A stretch of 64,000 nt of DNA, from NCBI GenBank assembly GCA_034440635.1, contig JAOTON010002271.1:372001-436000 (forward strand). The letters are read 5' to 3'. This stretch comes from Lepas anatifera. Taxonomy: Eukaryota > Arthropoda > Thecostraca > Lepadidae. The position numbers and the translations under genes were made by a program. A model generated the notes under the pieces. It saw only the letters and a program-made list of their open reading frames with translations, had not been told where the DNA came from and made no database searches. Position 1 is the stretch's first letter; each line of letters starts with the position of its first letter. This document shows positions 1-10,640 of this stretch, piece by piece.

Positions 1-699
1 ACAGTAGCCCATCCACGGGAGGGGGGAGGCAGCGGGCCCCGGCCCCAAAACGCTTCGACTCCAAAGTGCCGACCCACACCAGGCACTCAGAGGGGCCTGT
101 GAATCCCCAGAATGTGTTTTTCGGCTTCCTAATGTTCGCCACAGTTCGGCTCTATGATACACTCAAAAGTGACACCAAATAAGACACACGTAAGGCAATT
201 ACTTTCTTCGCAGAAATAAACCATGCACCTAAAAGGCGCTGGCCTTGCCTCCGATGGGGCACTGCATCGGAGGCCTCAACGCATGGGCTGGATTCCGACA
301 GAGCTCAATCGGCTTGACTTCCTCGCCATGAAAACCGACTTATTTCATCTAGACTACCACTAGACATCAGAATTAGCTTTTTATACAGCTGATAATGGTT
401 GGCAATCGAACTAATTGAATTGGGGATGGTTTGCGATCCCATATGCGTTTGCTACCCTGAAGCTTACGACTAAGACTAGATGATATATAATACCAAATAA
501 GGTGATCAGAATACTGAAAATACAGTGCAATCATCTGCATGATGTTGGAAAAAATTATTGGAAAACGTTTAATGTTCGGTTTCCATATATAATGGAAAAT
601 TTGGTCTCCCTGAGTTTTTGCCACTTTCTGCTACTTTTTGCCGGTTTAAACCAGTAAAAACCGGCTGGCGGCAGAAAACCCATTCAACTGGCAAAATGC
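1..699. other. No gene recognised
   Basis: Unique-looking, moderately AT-rich sequence. I see no coding exon, RNA gene or clear repeat here. It leads directly into the minisatellite that starts near 700. Confidence 0.4.
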
Positions 700-2825
700 C
701 AACCCTGCCGCCGACACCACCGAGCATCACAAACCGAACCTGTCCACATCACTACACAGAATCCGCACCTGCCGACTCCACCGAGCATCACAAACCTAAC
801 CTGCCGACACCACCATACAGCACAACCCGGACCTGCCGACTCCACCATACAGAACAACCCGCACCTGCCGACCCCGACATACAGCACAACCCGCACCTGC
901 CGACCCCACCATACAGCACAAACCGGACCTGCCTACCCACCATACAGCACAACTCGCACCTGCCGACCCCGACATACAGCACAACCCGCACCTGCCAACA
1001 CCACCGAGCATCATACACCGAGCCTGCCGACCCCACCATACAGAACAACCCGCACCTGCTGACACCACCATACAGAACAACCCGGACCTGCCGACCCCGA
1101 CATACAGCACAAACCGGACCTGCCGACCCCGCCATACAGCACAAACCGGACCTGACACCACCATACAGAACAAACCGGACCTGCCGACCCCGCCATACAG
1201 CACAAACCGGACCTGCCGACCCCGCCATACAGCACAAACCGGACCTGCCGACACCACCGAGCATCACACACCGAGCCTGCCGACCCCACCATACAGAACA
1301 ACCCGCACCTGCTGACACCACCATACAGAACAACCCGGACCTGCCGACCCCGACATACAGCACAAACCGGACCTGCCGACCCCGCCATACAGCACAAACC
1401 GGACCTGCCGACACCACCATACAGCACAAACCGGACCTGCCGACCCCGACATACAGCATAACCCGCACCTGCCGACCCCACCATACAGCACAAACCGGAC
1501 CTGCCGACCCCGCCATACTGCACAAACCGGACCTGCCGACCCCACCATACAGAACAACCCGCACCTGCCGACTCCACCATACAGAACAACCCGAACCTGC
1601 CGACACCACCATACAGCACAACCCGCACCTGCCTACCCCATCATACAAAACAAACCGGACCTGCCGACCCCACCATACAGCACAAACCGGACCTGCCGAC
1701 CCCGCCATACAGCACAACCTGGACCTGACACCACCATACAGAACAAACCAGACCTGCCGACCCCGCCATACAGCACAAACCGGACCTGCCGACCCCGCCA
1801 TACAGCACAACCCGGACCTGACACCACCATACAGAACAAACCGGACCTGCCGACCCCGACATACAGCATAACCCGCACCTGCCGACCCCACCATACAGCA
1901 CAAACCGGACCTGCCGACCCCGCCATACTGCACAAACCGGACCTGCCGACCCCACCATACAGAACAACCCGCACCTGCCGACTCCACCATACAGAACAAC
2001 CCGAACCTGCCGACACCACCATACAGCACAACCCGCACCTGCCTACCCCATCATACAAAACAAACCGGACCTGCCGACCCCACCATACAGCACAAACCGG
2101 ACCTGCCGACCCCGCCATACAGCACAACCTGGACCTGACACCACCATACAGAACAAACCAGACCTGCCGACCCTGCCATACAGCACAAACCGGACCTGCC
2201 GACCCCGCCATACAGCACAACCCGGACCTGACACCACCATACAGAACAAACCGGACCTGCCGACACCACCATACAGAACAAACCGGACCTGCCGACACCA
2301 CCATACAGAACAAACCGGACCTGCCGACACCACCATACAGCACAACCCGCACCTGCCTACCCCATCATACAAAACAAACCGGACCTGCCGACCCCACCAT
2401 ACAGCACAAACCGGACCTGCCGACCCCGCCATACAGCACAACCCGGACCTGACACCACCATACAGAACAAACCGGACCTGCCGACACCACCATACAGAAC
2501 AAACCGGACCTGCCGACCCCGCCATACAGCACAAACCGGACCTACCGACCCCGCCATATAGCACAAACCGGACCTGCCGACCCCACCATACAGCACAACC
2601 CGGACCTGACACCACCATACAGAACAAACCCGACTTGCCGACCCCGCCATACAGCACAAACCGGACCTGCCGACCCCGCCATACAGCACAACCCGGACCT
2701 GCTGACACCACCATACAGAACAAACCGGACCTGCCAACCCCGCCATACAGCACGACCCGCACCTGTCGACCCCATCTTATAGCACAACCTACAGGTCTGT
2801 CCAGTTCACCCTACAGCATAAGCCG
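700..2825. repeat. 32-bp minisatellite array, about 2.1 kb
   Basis: Tandem array of a 32-bp unit, with 28-29-bp variants; its core on the + strand includes GGACCTGCCGACCCC and CCATACAGCACAAA. Variant units that start GAGCATCACA occur at the left edge, near 1015 and near 1260. A rarer variant, CCCATCATACAAAAC, recurs near 1638, 2046 and 2360, so blocks of several units have been copied together (higher-order structure). Because 32 is not a multiple of 3, long open frames appear on both strands with Cys/Trp/Gly or Thr/Pro/His periodicity; I treat these as artefacts. On the minus strand each unit carries CAGGT, like a splice donor, and the array starts about 70 bp past the donor of the exon at 2896-3151. 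Confidence 0.95.
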
Positions 2826-2895
2826 ATAATACCGACTCTGGTGAGAAAGCATAAGTGAGACTCGTATCAATCTGCACAACTAGAGAAGCCCATAC

Positions 2896-3151
2896 CTGAC
2901 AGGGTTGAGAAGCGGAGCCAACGTGCACTGGCGGCGAATCACTGTCGGCCGGGGAGGGCGGCTCCGCCCCGCTGGCCCCGTCCGCCGGGTCCTCTGCCTC
3001 AGGGGAGTCATCACAGGTGCCAGGCTCGGCGGAGGGCGCCGGCGAGTCCAGCACCAGTGTGACATCGGCCGGTGCCGCTAGGTTAACGGCGTCAGCTGTC
3101 TCCGCTTCACTAGCTCGCACTGGGTACGCTACCGGAGGGCTCATGTCTATT
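2896..3151 (-). CDS. Probable coding exon of an unidentified gene
   Basis: This GC-rich block stands out from AT-rich flanks and is open on the minus strand. A pyrimidine-rich acceptor ending TTTTCTGCAG lies just upstream (3152 onward) and a donor CAG|GTATGG lies at its other end, leaving phase 0. An ATG 7 bases inside the exon (3144) begins MSPPVAYPVRASEAE, giving 83 codons rich in Ala, Pro, Asp, Glu and Ser, with no recognisable domain. The composition suggests a disordered acidic N-terminal region. It may be the first coding exon after a non-coding one, or an internal exon whose frame continues upstream. Its next exon would lie beyond the minisatellite at 700-2825, possibly outside the window. 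The product is unknown. Confidence 0.5.
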
Positions 3152-3790
3152 CTGCAGAAAAGAAACTGAAATAAAGTGACATTCAAGGTAATGCGAGTGA
3201 ATAACTCACGTGCCTATCTTAAACAAAAAAATAACGCTTCAGTATTCTGGTCGTTTAATATTGTGAAAACGTACTGTCTATGTATAATACTCTTTTTTAC
3301 CGCATTTTCGACCGCTTTCAGATGTCACATTGCACATGTCACATTGGTTTGTTTATCTGCAAGTTTCACGTGAGATGATGCTTTACCTTTTCTAAGAGTC
3401 TGCAAATGAGATTATGCAAATTCTAAGAGACATCAAACAAATGGGGGCCGAAACCATAGGGCGAGGAACCAGTTTTTCATTATTTCAAAACGGAAATGCC
3501 AGCCACTTCTCGCCATTGCGCCAGGAAGTCATCAACAGTACAGTAGTGCGAAATAAGACGAGAGGAGAGTAAAGCGAGTTGTCAGGAGGGCCTTCTATCT
3601 CTGTCATCCATCATCATATCAGGTCCGGGGAAACCAGTTTCATGTCCTCTAGGGCTACTTTGCGTTCCCGTAGCATTAAAGCTTCCACCGAGTAAGGTAA
3701 ACTCATCACTTTTACTGCAGTTGCATAACCTGTTAATTCCGGTCTAGGTTTTTAGGTAACAGACGTCTCTGCACATCTCACACCTACGTG
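3152..3790. other. No gene recognised
   Basis: Upstream flank (minus-strand sense) of the exon at 2896-3151. It is AT-rich with no coding signal I can defend. It could hold the promoter or an upstream intron of that gene. Confidence 0.3.
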
Positions 3791-3795
3791 TAGAA

Positions 3796-4003
3796 TTTTT
3801 AAATTTTTATTATGGCCACTCCCAACAGGCACACTTGCCCAATTACAGGGAGTACTGGCACGGGTGTTTAAGGATCCTCTCCACCAGGTCAGATCGGACA
3901 TGGAAGGCAGTTTCCCGCCATGGGGATTGAATCCACATTAATCCATGCTGTCCACTCTGAAGACAGGCAATGAAGCAACTAGGCCACCCGAACCCCGTAT
4001 CAT
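3796..4003 (-). mobile_element. tRNA-derived SINE
   Basis: Read on the minus strand, the head (near 4003) resembles a tRNA: an A-box-like TGGCCTAGTTGCTTC is followed about 55 bp later by a B-box-like GATTCAATCCCC, as in RNA polymerase III promoters. The body ends in an A/T-rich tail near 3796. The segment GCCAGTACTCCCTGTAA of its 3' part recurs near 31350, so this is a dispersed family. The assignment to SINEs rests on the tRNA-like head, the tail and the second copy. Confidence 0.7.
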
Positions 4004-4009
4004 AAAAAT

Positions 4010-6195
4010 ATCCCTTTAACTACGGTTGTCTGTAGTTGGCCATTGTTTTTAATAACTTTCCTTTAAAGCAGCACAGTATGACATTGTATAAAGTTCATCC
4101 ACATCCTCTTTAAAAGAAAACTGGCAACTTTATAAAGGGATTTGAAATGAGGAAGCCAGGTGATACAGCATACCAATAAAGTGCTTAATACATATTTTAT
4201 TTGTCCCAGAACTTATCGATCACAGAGAAAATGACAAAATTTCACCCCTACAAACCCTGCTCTCCTTGGTGTTTATGTGGTATGAGGCCATCTTAGGCAA
4301 GTGAGTCATGCTCAAGCCCTGCTGTAGTATGTGCTGTAGACAAACTTTCCCTGCTTGAGCTCTGTAAAGCCTGCATGCCACACATCACTTTGGTACTGTC
4401 TATTATAAATGTGTATAACCTGTTTTATTTAATAATTTGAAGTGTGAAATAAGCATGAATATATCAGGGAAAATGGAAAAAAATCATTAACATCATTTAT
4501 CTTCCAAATCATAGACTTTCCCTCAAATATTTCATTTTTATCCATTCATTGTCCCAAAATTGTTTTTGCACATAGTGGAGTGAGGCCTAAATCCCAAGAG
4601 GTAAAAATCAATGTCTATTAAAGCATGCTTAAAATTTGCTGTCATCCATTTCTTTATTCAAAGTTTTAGCAAGTCACATGTACTACAGCTTCCCAGGGAC
4701 CTGTACCAGACCAGATGATCTGTTTATCAAATAAAAAGACAGTCTCCTCCTTGATTCAATTTTCAACTGAGGCTAAAATGATCTGCTGGTGAGGCTGAAA
4801 GTCTGAAAAAGGTACATTTTCCACTTACAATTTTGAATTTAAGGACACTGTTGCCATTTTGGCACATATCAAACAGTCATTTTAGCACATATAAACAGGT
4901 TCAATCTGACACAAGGTATTGGGTACCACCTCAAACTCCTATTTGAAGAGCACAAATGGCATAATTGTGAGACACAATTAAACACAATATCATTTATATT
5001 TCACTCTAAAATTAGTTTTGCTGGAAACTCATTCTGATGATTACTATCACAGCCATATGAGGTTGAAAAATATTTTGAGTACCTAAATATTTGATCCACA
5101 CCCACCTGAAAGTGACTACAATAATGTCACTTTGCCAGAAGGAAACCAATCAGGTAAGAAATCAGGTAAGAAGTGTTAGTTAATTCCAGCCTCAGGTGCT
5201 TTAAACACAATTAGAATGCCCGCAGGTTGAGTTAGCTGGTTACAGATTTCCTCACCTAATGCATACCTTCAAATCTATGCACCTCACTTGACTTACCTAC
5301 CCACCTCAACCTCAAACTGCATCACAGAAAACCTTGCCTTCTAGTTTGTTTGAGTGCCGCCAGTGTGCAAAGTATGGCAATTTCGACAAGATCTTGTTGA
5401 AGCAAGTGACGTTGGAAGCAGGAGCGAATGGTACAAATTTTATTAACCTGGTGAAAATTTGTGAGATTTTTGTGAAGAAGGTGACGCTGAAAACCAAACA
5501 AGCAATGGATGAATGATTGGGTACCTACCTAGGTATACAGACACATAAAACTAACTAATAGTTGAGGTAATATCGCATCATGTGGGTCTGGGTAGGGATG
5601 AAGGCGTTCTTCTCCCTAAAATGTTGTGATTGGTGTGAATTTTAGGTGGTTGGAGGTGCGAATTTGTGAGAATTTTTAATTCCTGGCAAGACTCGTCTGG
5701 CCTGCTGCCATGCTTTGCAGACTGGTTTGAGCCTGCCGCCGTGTTCACTTCAGGGCGTACAAATGAAATCAAGGCAGCATGAACGATGAGAGAAACTACC
5801 TAAGTAAACAAGTGAGAGATGTCAATACGAATAAGTGACACAGTGGAAATGTACAGTCCTGCGATGGATGATTGACCTGTGCTTCGAACTTCGCGGTACA
5901 TTCGTGAGTTCCATCAGCGCATGCTCGTTGTTGTTGATGTTGTCTGACGATTTCGCGCCGGGCGCTCGCCTTCTGCAGCAAGGTAATTGCTGCCAGATTA
6001 AGTACATGATGTCATAGGTATCTTGAAAGTCTTTAGATAACCTCTAAAAGCGTGAATTTCGGATCGTAACGCTCACAACTGTGGCTTTCGCATCGTTTCG
6101 AATCGCTTAATCCATGATTTTCCCTTGGGAATTCTACATTTCAATATAAGCTACACCTTCCGGCCACCAGCCAAACTGGTCAGATTCAACCGGGC
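4010..6195. other. AT-rich intergenic DNA, no gene recognised
   Basis: Long AT-rich stretch. Short open frames exist, for example around 5334-5516, but none has a domain, splice context or conserved motif that I can recognise. Confidence 0.4.
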
Positions 6196-6199
6196 GAAA

Positions 6200-6610
6200 T
6201 GGTATGCATGCTCACATAGGTGGATCCAGGATCTCTGATCGGGGCCCACTAAACACGACAAGGTCAGGCCGACGCCAGACCGATCATCCACCGATGTCAG
6301 CCCCACGTCGGCCCGACGTCGGCTGGTCAGCGAGTAGGTCTGCATATGAAGAGGTCCAGCCGACACCCAGCCCGAGATCATTGCCGATATCCAGCCGGCA
6401 TCCACCCGATAACCGCGTCGGGCCGAGGTCTCGCCGCTCTCTAGCCGACATCCCCTGCTCTCCAGTTGACATCCCCGCTCTCAAGCCGAAGTCTCCCCAC
6501 TCTGAAGCCGACATCTCTCGCTCTCCGACCGACTTAGCCCGTTCTCAAGCGGACGTCTCTGCGCCCTCTAGCCGACATCCCCCGCTCGTATTTCCGCCCC
6601 TGGAGATCTC
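6200..6610. repeat. Degenerate short tandem repeat, GC-rich
   Basis: From about 6290 a loosely repeated unit of about 20-30 bp appears, with cores CCGACATC and CTCCCCGCTCTC. It produces a spurious Ser/Pro/Arg-rich open frame. The left edge GGATCCAGGATC resembles the ends of GGATCC-type MITEs seen elsewhere (for example 29125), so the tandem repeat may lie inside such an element. Confidence 0.5.
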
Positions 6611-6628
6611 CAGGCGACAGAAATACAT

Positions 6629-7085
6629 CAAAGGGAATGTGGCACCTTGGTCGAATCCTGGAAACTAGTGTAATTAAGCGCACTTTTAGCCAAAAATAAT
6701 GAAACCACTCATGATTTCTTTAAAAAATCTTCAATAAGCTCAATATTTTGTTTTTAAAAATACTCCTCTAGGAAAATGAATAAATATCTGCCTGTGGATG
6801 ATGTCATGATCTGGCAACCACTACCATACTTGAAATACTTCAAGGGCTTCGATTGGCTGATGCTCATCGTGACGTCAGCATATTTCGTCACACCAGCAGC
6901 TCACAACAATGGCCGCCCGGCGAGGGGTAGGTAGATGAGGGCTAGGTGTCAGGTAGGTTTTAGTTTTTTTCTACGGAAATGTCGAGTTCCAAGAAAAATG
7001 ATATATGGAGTACCGGGTTTTCCGACTTGCTTTACAACTTGGCTATCTCAGTTAAAATTACGTTGTGAATGTGCCACATTGCCTT
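6629..7085 (+). mobile_element. MITE family with conserved TGACGTCA, copy 1
   Basis: About 457 bp with inverted ends: AAAGGGAATGTGGCA on the left and the complement of it, with one change, at TGCCACATTGCCTTT on the right. Two more full copies occur at 26526-26983 (same orientation) and 44609-45048 (inverted). Shared internal landmarks are GATTGGCTGAT, CGTGACGTCAGCA and a segment GAGTTCCAAG. No coding capacity. A non-autonomous DNA transposon is inferred from the inverted ends and the dispersed copies. Confidence 0.8.
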
Positions 7086-7305
7086 TAACACCTTTCTTTA
7101 GTGGAGACAAATGAAAAACAGAAACGGTAAAATATCCTAAAATGTATGCTAGCCACCTATTTTCACACGTTATTAAGCCACAGAGGGCTAAAGCTGGTTG
7201 CCACTAGCGGATCCGGGGCTGGGGGAGGCGGGGGAACTGGGCAATGGGTTCTGATGTTTGCCGAATTACTTTAACTTGCGCCCCACCGGGGTCCGGCGCC
7301 ACCTT

Positions 7306-8275
7306 CACCCCACCGGGGGCATCGATGGCCCCTCTAACTCCGAAAATATGGGGGTTAGCGCAAATCTGCGAAGTGCATTAGAAAGCTCGCGTGAATTCAG
7401 TAAGAAATTTATTCCATGTTTAAGCGCTCAGGTAAATGGTTTGACCTACAGAGGTCAAGTTAGGTCACGATAGGCTATTTTCACTCAAATATGCAATGCT
7501 TAAGAAAACTGGGCATAAATCGTATGCCATTACAGCTATTGAGATCTGGTAGGAAAATGCCAGACCTTTCTCCGCTCTGTGGAACGTAATGACCTCCCGC
7601 CTGTGGTTTGACCTCCAGAGCTCACCTCGTGACCTCATATGACCTGAGGTCATTAAAGGTCAGAAAGTGACCTTTCCGTATATAAAATGAAAGCAAGTGA
7701 TGAGACATATACGATGGTGTTTGGTTCAACGCTCTAGCTTAATTAGATCAAAAGTTACTGCCAAAATACTGTTTTTGACCCCTGGTGACCTTGGATGACC
7801 TTTGAGAGGTCAACTGGAAAATATGATCCCTGGGATTCGTAACAGGGTGTCATAGAACGCTTTTCTGAGCAAGCCGAGCATTTGCAATCGTTTTTGTGGC
7901 TTTTAGATCATAAGACAGCTTTTCCCTTTGCTTTTCAATGGGAGAGGTCACCTTGTGACCTGACCGTAGGTCACGAAATGTAAGAATCCCGGATATACAC
8001 CTTGTAGACCCTGGCGGGGCCTTGAGCTGTAGGAAATTTCAAATCGATCGATTGAGAAACGTAGCTCTTATAGAGCTCAAAAGTTGAAGTGAGGTGACCT
8101 TGGTTGACCTCGCCTGGTGAACTGACGTTGGGTGAACCGGGGTAAAAAATGTCAGGGATGGTGTGAAACTCATAAGGCGAGAGATAGAGCCCTTAACCGC
8201 GGTCCTGCGTTTCGTCGTTTTTATGCTATCCCGAAAAAACCTTAGGGAGGCCATCGATAGCCCCCCGGTGGGGCG
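7306..8275. mobile_element. AGGTCA-rich element with inverted ends
   Basis: The left end contains CCCCACCGGGGGCATCGATG (7309 on) and the right end contains CATCGATAGCCCCCCGGTGG (8252 on), which is its near reverse complement, so this looks like a DNA transposon of about 970 bp. The interior carries many TGACCT/AGGTCA half-sites, especially at 7435-7680 and 7770-8135. I see no transposase. It resembles the TTAA-bounded elements in half-site content but not in its ends. Confidence 0.6.
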
Positions 8276-8619
8276 AGGATTATAAAAGGCTTATCAGGTT
8301 TTTTTGGCCTCTTGGTCCCCCTCCTAAGCCATCAGTCTGGATCGAACCCTACTGGTAGCTATTTTTTTAAACAAAATACAAAAAACCTAAAAACCAAAAT
8401 TGTGCATCTTTGGGGCACGGGCCCTAATAACGCACAAATTCAGGCCTTTACAAAAATTTGCGCACTTATAACGTACACGTCAGATTGGTCATGCATCCTG
8501 GATGAAAATGATTTCTTTGGAAACAAATTGCCATATCGTTGAACAAACCATTTGATTTATCCACCTCTGCCACATTTTGCCCTAAGCCTAAAGGTGTGGC
8601 CAGAAATGCTACTAGGGAC

Positions 8620-8622
<3 letters not shown>

Positions 8623-8691
<69 letters not shown>

Positions 8692-8698
8692 ATATATA
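8623..8698. repeat. (TA)n then (GT)n microsatellite
   Basis: About 55 bp of perfect TA dinucleotides, then GT repeats and a short TA tail. It abuts the inverted-repeat element that begins near 8700. Confidence 0.95.
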
Positions 8699-9018
8699 GA
8701 CCAGCTCAGGGCAATATCAGCTCAGAAAGCCCCAACACAAGCTCCGGGGGCCGTTATAACGGCCACCGGTAAAGTATTATACTGGCTGAAGAGGTTCTCA
8801 AACAAGCTATCGGGTTAAACAAGGTCTGTTTATGTTATGTTTTATATTGCGGTTAAAAATATGGTTATGCAGGGGACCCACCACAGAAAAGTGATGGGAA
8901 AAGAGGAAGATAATGGCCCCCTGTTCCTACGCCTATGTTAGGCCATTTACCGTCTTGGTGGACATTTAACTTGCATGGATGCACGGGGCCCTGGCAGCCA
9001 ATTTGAATATCATGTATA

Positions 9019-9070
<52 letters not shown>

Positions 9071-9213
9071 TATGGCATCATGATGTATAACATAAACGGA
9101 CCTTGTTTGACCCCGATAACTTGTTTCAGGAACCTCTTCAGCTAGTAGGTATAACGGCCCCCGGAGCTTGTGTGGGAGCTCCTAAAATGATACGGCCCCC
9201 TGAGCTGGCCTGA
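8699..9213. mobile_element. MITE with inverted repeats of about 140 bp
   Basis: The segment 8700-8848 is repeated in inverted orientation at about 9080-9213. Shared landmarks are ACACAAGCTCCGGGGGCCGT, GAAGAGGTTC and CAAGGTCTGTTTATG (CAAGGTCCGTTTATG in the other arm). Between the arms lie a unique spacer and a second TA tract at 9016-9066. There is no coding capacity. A transcript could fold into a long hairpin. Confidence 0.75.
9016..9066. repeat. (TA)n microsatellite
   Basis: TA dinucleotide tract with one early interruption, inside the inverted-repeat MITE. Confidence 0.95.
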
Positions 9214-9260
9214 GGCTCTGCCTAAGCCCATTGGGACACCCTGAGCTTGTGTTAAACTCC

Positions 9261-10110
9261 TTAACACGCGCATTGACGGGGGCGGGTACCCGCCCCCTCG
9301 GGTTTTTCAGAGATCGTAGAAAAACGGCGGCGCGTAGCGCCGCCGTACTTGGTATACCTTTTCCCTCATCATTTTTACAACTTCTGTGAAAATTTTAAGG
9401 TTAGGTCATCTCAGGTCAGGTCACCAGTACAGGTCAAGTGACCCGACCTCAAAAAAAGTTTAAGATAGCATAAGTCGGAGCAGGGTGAACTTATCCGATT
9501 GAAACTCATATCACATAATGGCCCCACCGAGTTCTCTAAAATTTGTTCCGGTATTTTTGATATCGATGACCTAAGGTCAGGTAGGAGGCATGATCTCTCC
9601 ATTGGAAATACATGGGAAAGTATGTTTTTTTACGGAATAACACAGTAACGGATGGTGATAGAGCATTTATTTTAGCTGCATTAGACTCGCCTGGGCTTTG
9701 CGGTTCTAATGATATGCATTTTGTATAATTTGACCCTGACCTGACCTCAGGTCAGCTCAAATCCTTGATTTGACCTAGCAAGGTCAAATTATATAACATT
9801 CGATTCGGCTTGTTAAGAGGATTCATATAGTTCGAATCGTTTTGCTCTATCTTTACTTGTTCAGATGTAATGGCCAAAAAACTGAATTTACATGTTATCC
9901 CTATGACGGGCATGTTTTGACCTCTTGTGACCTTAAATGTGACCTGACAAAAAAATGGTTCAAATGTTTTCGATGGAGAAGTGTATGGGCAGGCCAACGC
10001 AGTTTACCGTTTTTCGCTACCTACCGTGGTTCTCGAGATCTTAGGGGGGGGCGGTTACCCGCCCCCGTCAATGCGAAGGTGGCTCAGACCCCCGTCAATG
10101 CGCGTGTTAA
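9261..10110 (+). mobile_element. TTAA-bounded AGGTCA-rich transposon, copy A
   Basis: 850-bp element starting TTAACACGCGCATTGACGGG and ending with the inverted sequence CCCGTCAATGCGCGTGTTAA. TTAA at both ends is the target duplication typical of the piggyBac superfamily, but the terminal bases are not the usual piggyBac ones, so the class is inferred. Inside is a GC-rich hairpin (GGCGGCGCGTAGCGCCGCC), then clusters of AGGTCA half-sites near 9403-9450 and TGACCT/AGGTCA near 9730-9790 and 9915-9950. No transposase is encoded. Other copies are at 16666, 23506 and 45736, with a partial one at 15937. Confidence 0.85.
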
Positions 10111-10640
10111 GGTGGCATAAGAAGAAAATGGGTGAATCTATTGGATTGAAACTTAAAACACATAATGGCACCACCGAGTGCTACAATATATATTCCGGGA
10201 TTTTCATATCGATGAGCTAAGGTCAAGTGCGGACAATGACCTCCATAGGAAATACATGGGAAAAACAGAAATTGGGCTGTATTTGTGTAGATACAACTCA
10301 TAATACCTTCATATTCTCCAAATCGTAGTATCCTGGGCCCCTTTCTAGATTCATCTTGCAATTTTTGACCTGTGACCTCTAAGAGGTCATCTGGGGCCAT
10401 TTAATTAGCTTTCAGGCTTAGGTCAATAACTTTGCATGATATGATGATACAGCTTTTATTTTGATATCATGGCATTCAGATTGCTATTGCAAATCGATTG
10501 ATATGCATATTGACTATGCTAGGTTAAGAAGTGGCCTTGACCTGACCTGAGGTCAGATCACTTTTGTGTTTTGACCTAGTATGACCATATTATACATCAC
10601 TCGATTTGCCGTGACGAGAGGAAGCGAATGGTGCCTAAAA
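10111..10640. mobile_element. Diverged relative of the TTAA element
   Basis: This block lies directly after copy A and carries diverged versions of the internal segments of that family: CACATAATGGCACCACCGAG, ATATCGATGA followed by a half-site, GGAAATACATGGGAAA, and a TGACCTGACCTGAGGTCAG cluster near 10540. The ends are not clear. It is probably an old or divergent copy. Confidence 0.55.

Noticed and set aside
618..2760. Very long open frames on both strands at 618-2760
   Set aside because: They come from a 32-bp tandem repeat with few stops; the peptides are pure repeat and the frames overlap on both strands.
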